The position numbers were made by a program, and so were the translations under genes. A stretch of 5,824 bases of DNA from Thermodesulfovibrionales bacterium (lineage in GTDB: Bacteria; Nitrospirota; Thermodesulfovibrionia; Thermodesulfovibrionales; UBA1546), in contig CAKKPR010000085.1 of NCBI GenBank assembly GCA_919901705.1, positions 1 through 5,824 of the forward strand, written 5' to 3'. Below the pieces are notes generated by a model. The model had not been told where the DNA came from. It searched no databases and saw only the letters and a program-made list of their open reading frames with translations. Numbering within the stretch: the first letter of the stretch is position 1; every line of letters starts with the position of its first letter. This document shows positions 5,501-5,824 of this stretch, one piece after another.

Positions 5501-5517
5501 CTGGCATAGAATTTGAG
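5501..5517 (+). promoter_or_regulatory. Possible sigma-54-type promoter before the cytochrome gene
   Basis: CTGGCATAGAATTTGAG fits the -24 element (CTGGCAYR) fully and has correct spacing to the -12 element, but the -12 reads TTGAG where TTGCA/T is expected. The lost C of the GC pair is a serious departure. It would start transcription near 5528. A TAGAAT sigma-70 -10 reading (5507-5512) is also possible, but without a good -35. Weak. Confidence 0.22.
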
Positions 5518-5571
5518 TAGTATCCTTTAGGATTTGTTTGGAAAACTTCTTTATGAAAGGGGGTGAAAATA

Positions 5572-5824
5572 ATGAGAGTTCTTACAATTATGTTAACACT
5601 TCTGATAGCAGTAGCATTTGTTGGCAACGCATTTGCATCAAACAATATGCTCGAATTTGCTGGTGGCTCACAAGGTAAGGTTACTTTTGATGGGAAAATG
5701 CATAACCAAAAACTTGGTGCTGGTAAATGTATGGAGTGCCATAAGAATAATCAGCCTTTTCCGATGAAGAAACCAGGGGCTGAAGGTGCAGCAAAGATAG
5801 CAGCTCCTCACAAAGCAGGAGAAT
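5572..5824 (+). CDS. Exported small c-type cytochrome, c7/c3-like (5' part; runs off the window)
   Basis: The first 84 residues of a periplasmic haem protein. A signal peptide is clear: MR, hydrophobic stretch 4-18, and AFA (20-22) before Ser23 as a signal peptidase I site. The mature part has GKVTFDGKMH (35-44), then one haem-binding CMECH (53-57), then PFPMKKPG (62-69) and IAAPHKAGE (76-84). VTFDxxxH-CxxCH-MKK-HKAGE resembles small multihaem cytochromes of the c7/c3-like group, in which a second CxxCH normally follows soon after the 'GKFC' point, exactly where the window ends. His44 and perhaps His80 are possible distal ligands. The likely role is periplasmic electron transfer; the partner is unknown. 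AAAGGGGGTGA at 5556-5566 is a strong ribosome site and fixes the start. Only one haem site is proven here; the number in the whole protein cannot be known. Confidence 0.85.
   Translation, partial: MRVLTIMLTLLIAVAFVGNAFASNNMLEFAGGSQGKVTFDGKMHNQKLGAGKCMECHKNNQPFPMKKPGAEGAAKIAAPHKAGE

Larger units (their letters stand above)
5340..5508. repeat. 11-bp perfect inverted repeat pair around the divergent promoters
   Basis: TATGCCAGTAA at 5340-5350 is the exact complement of TTACTGGCATA at 5498-5508. The left copy overlaps the extended -10 of the RRM promoter. The right copy lies 64 bases before the cytochrome start codon. An exact 11-mer within 170 bases is uncommon by chance but possible in AT-rich DNA. 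It could be a two-site operator allowing looping, or a shared promoter word. Confidence 0.4.

Noticed and set aside
5301..5645. Minus-strand open frame of 114 residues across the intergenic region
   Set aside because: It overlaps the signal peptide of the cytochrome gene and both promoters, has no ribosome site that I could see, and no motif.
5553..5655. Short plus-strand frame from ATG 5553 overlapping the cytochrome start
   Set aside because: Its ATG sits right before the ribosome site of the cytochrome gene and the product shows no feature; the 5572 frame has a signal peptide and CxxCH.
1..5824. CRISPR array, tRNA, rRNA, riboswitch or transposase
   Set aside because: No regularly spaced repeats, cloverleaf-like stretches, ribosomal signatures or transposase motifs were seen; the leader before radC is too short for a purine riboswitch.

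Overview
The window reads as bacterial chromosome of moderate GC. The mix of genes (a purine operon with a stand-alone IMP cyclohydrolase, a small c-type cytochrome of the c7/c3-like kind, a glycine/arginine-tailed RRM protein, heavy use of ATA, AGA and AGG codons) suggests an anaerobic or metal/sulfur-metabolising lineage such as Nitrospirota (Thermodesulfovibrio-like) or a former deltaproteobacterium. This assignment is inference from gene content; no marker gene settles it.

Layout. Positions 1-168 hold no gene, only inverted-repeat debris that looks like part of a dispersed repeat. Positions 169-858 hold a type II toxin-antitoxin pair of VapBC type, with its own promoter and a 9-bp-arm inverted repeat over the -10 element. 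Positions 861-4877 form a compact same-strand block: radC, the IMP cyclohydrolase domain of PurH, purD, purE and a DUF89-family phosphatase. Gaps are 0, 25 and 29 bases and then a 4-base overlap, with no internal terminator seen. Positions 4910-5242 encode, on the minus strand, a 110-residue RNA-binding protein with one RRM domain. Positions 5243-5571 are a dense regulatory region. It has two near-consensus back-to-back sigma-70 promoters whose -35 boxes are the outer ends of a 30-bp imperfect palindrome. It also has a terminator-like hairpin plus T-tract in the RRM gene leader and several short palindromes. From 5572 to the end runs the start of an exported haem protein, cut by the window edge.

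How it fits together. PurD makes phosphoribosyl-glycinamide, PurE carries out the AIR/CAIR carboxylation step, and PurH1 closes the ring to IMP, so the block is part of de novo purine synthesis. The AICAR formyltransferase half of PurH is absent here and must be supplied elsewhere. The DUF89 protein, coupled to purE, may remove damaged or surplus phosphate metabolites. The most interesting spots are the stand-alone PurH1, the DUF89-purE coupling and the attenuator-like leader of the RRM gene with its symmetric divergent promoter. I see no CRISPR array, tRNA, rRNA or insertion-sequence transposase.
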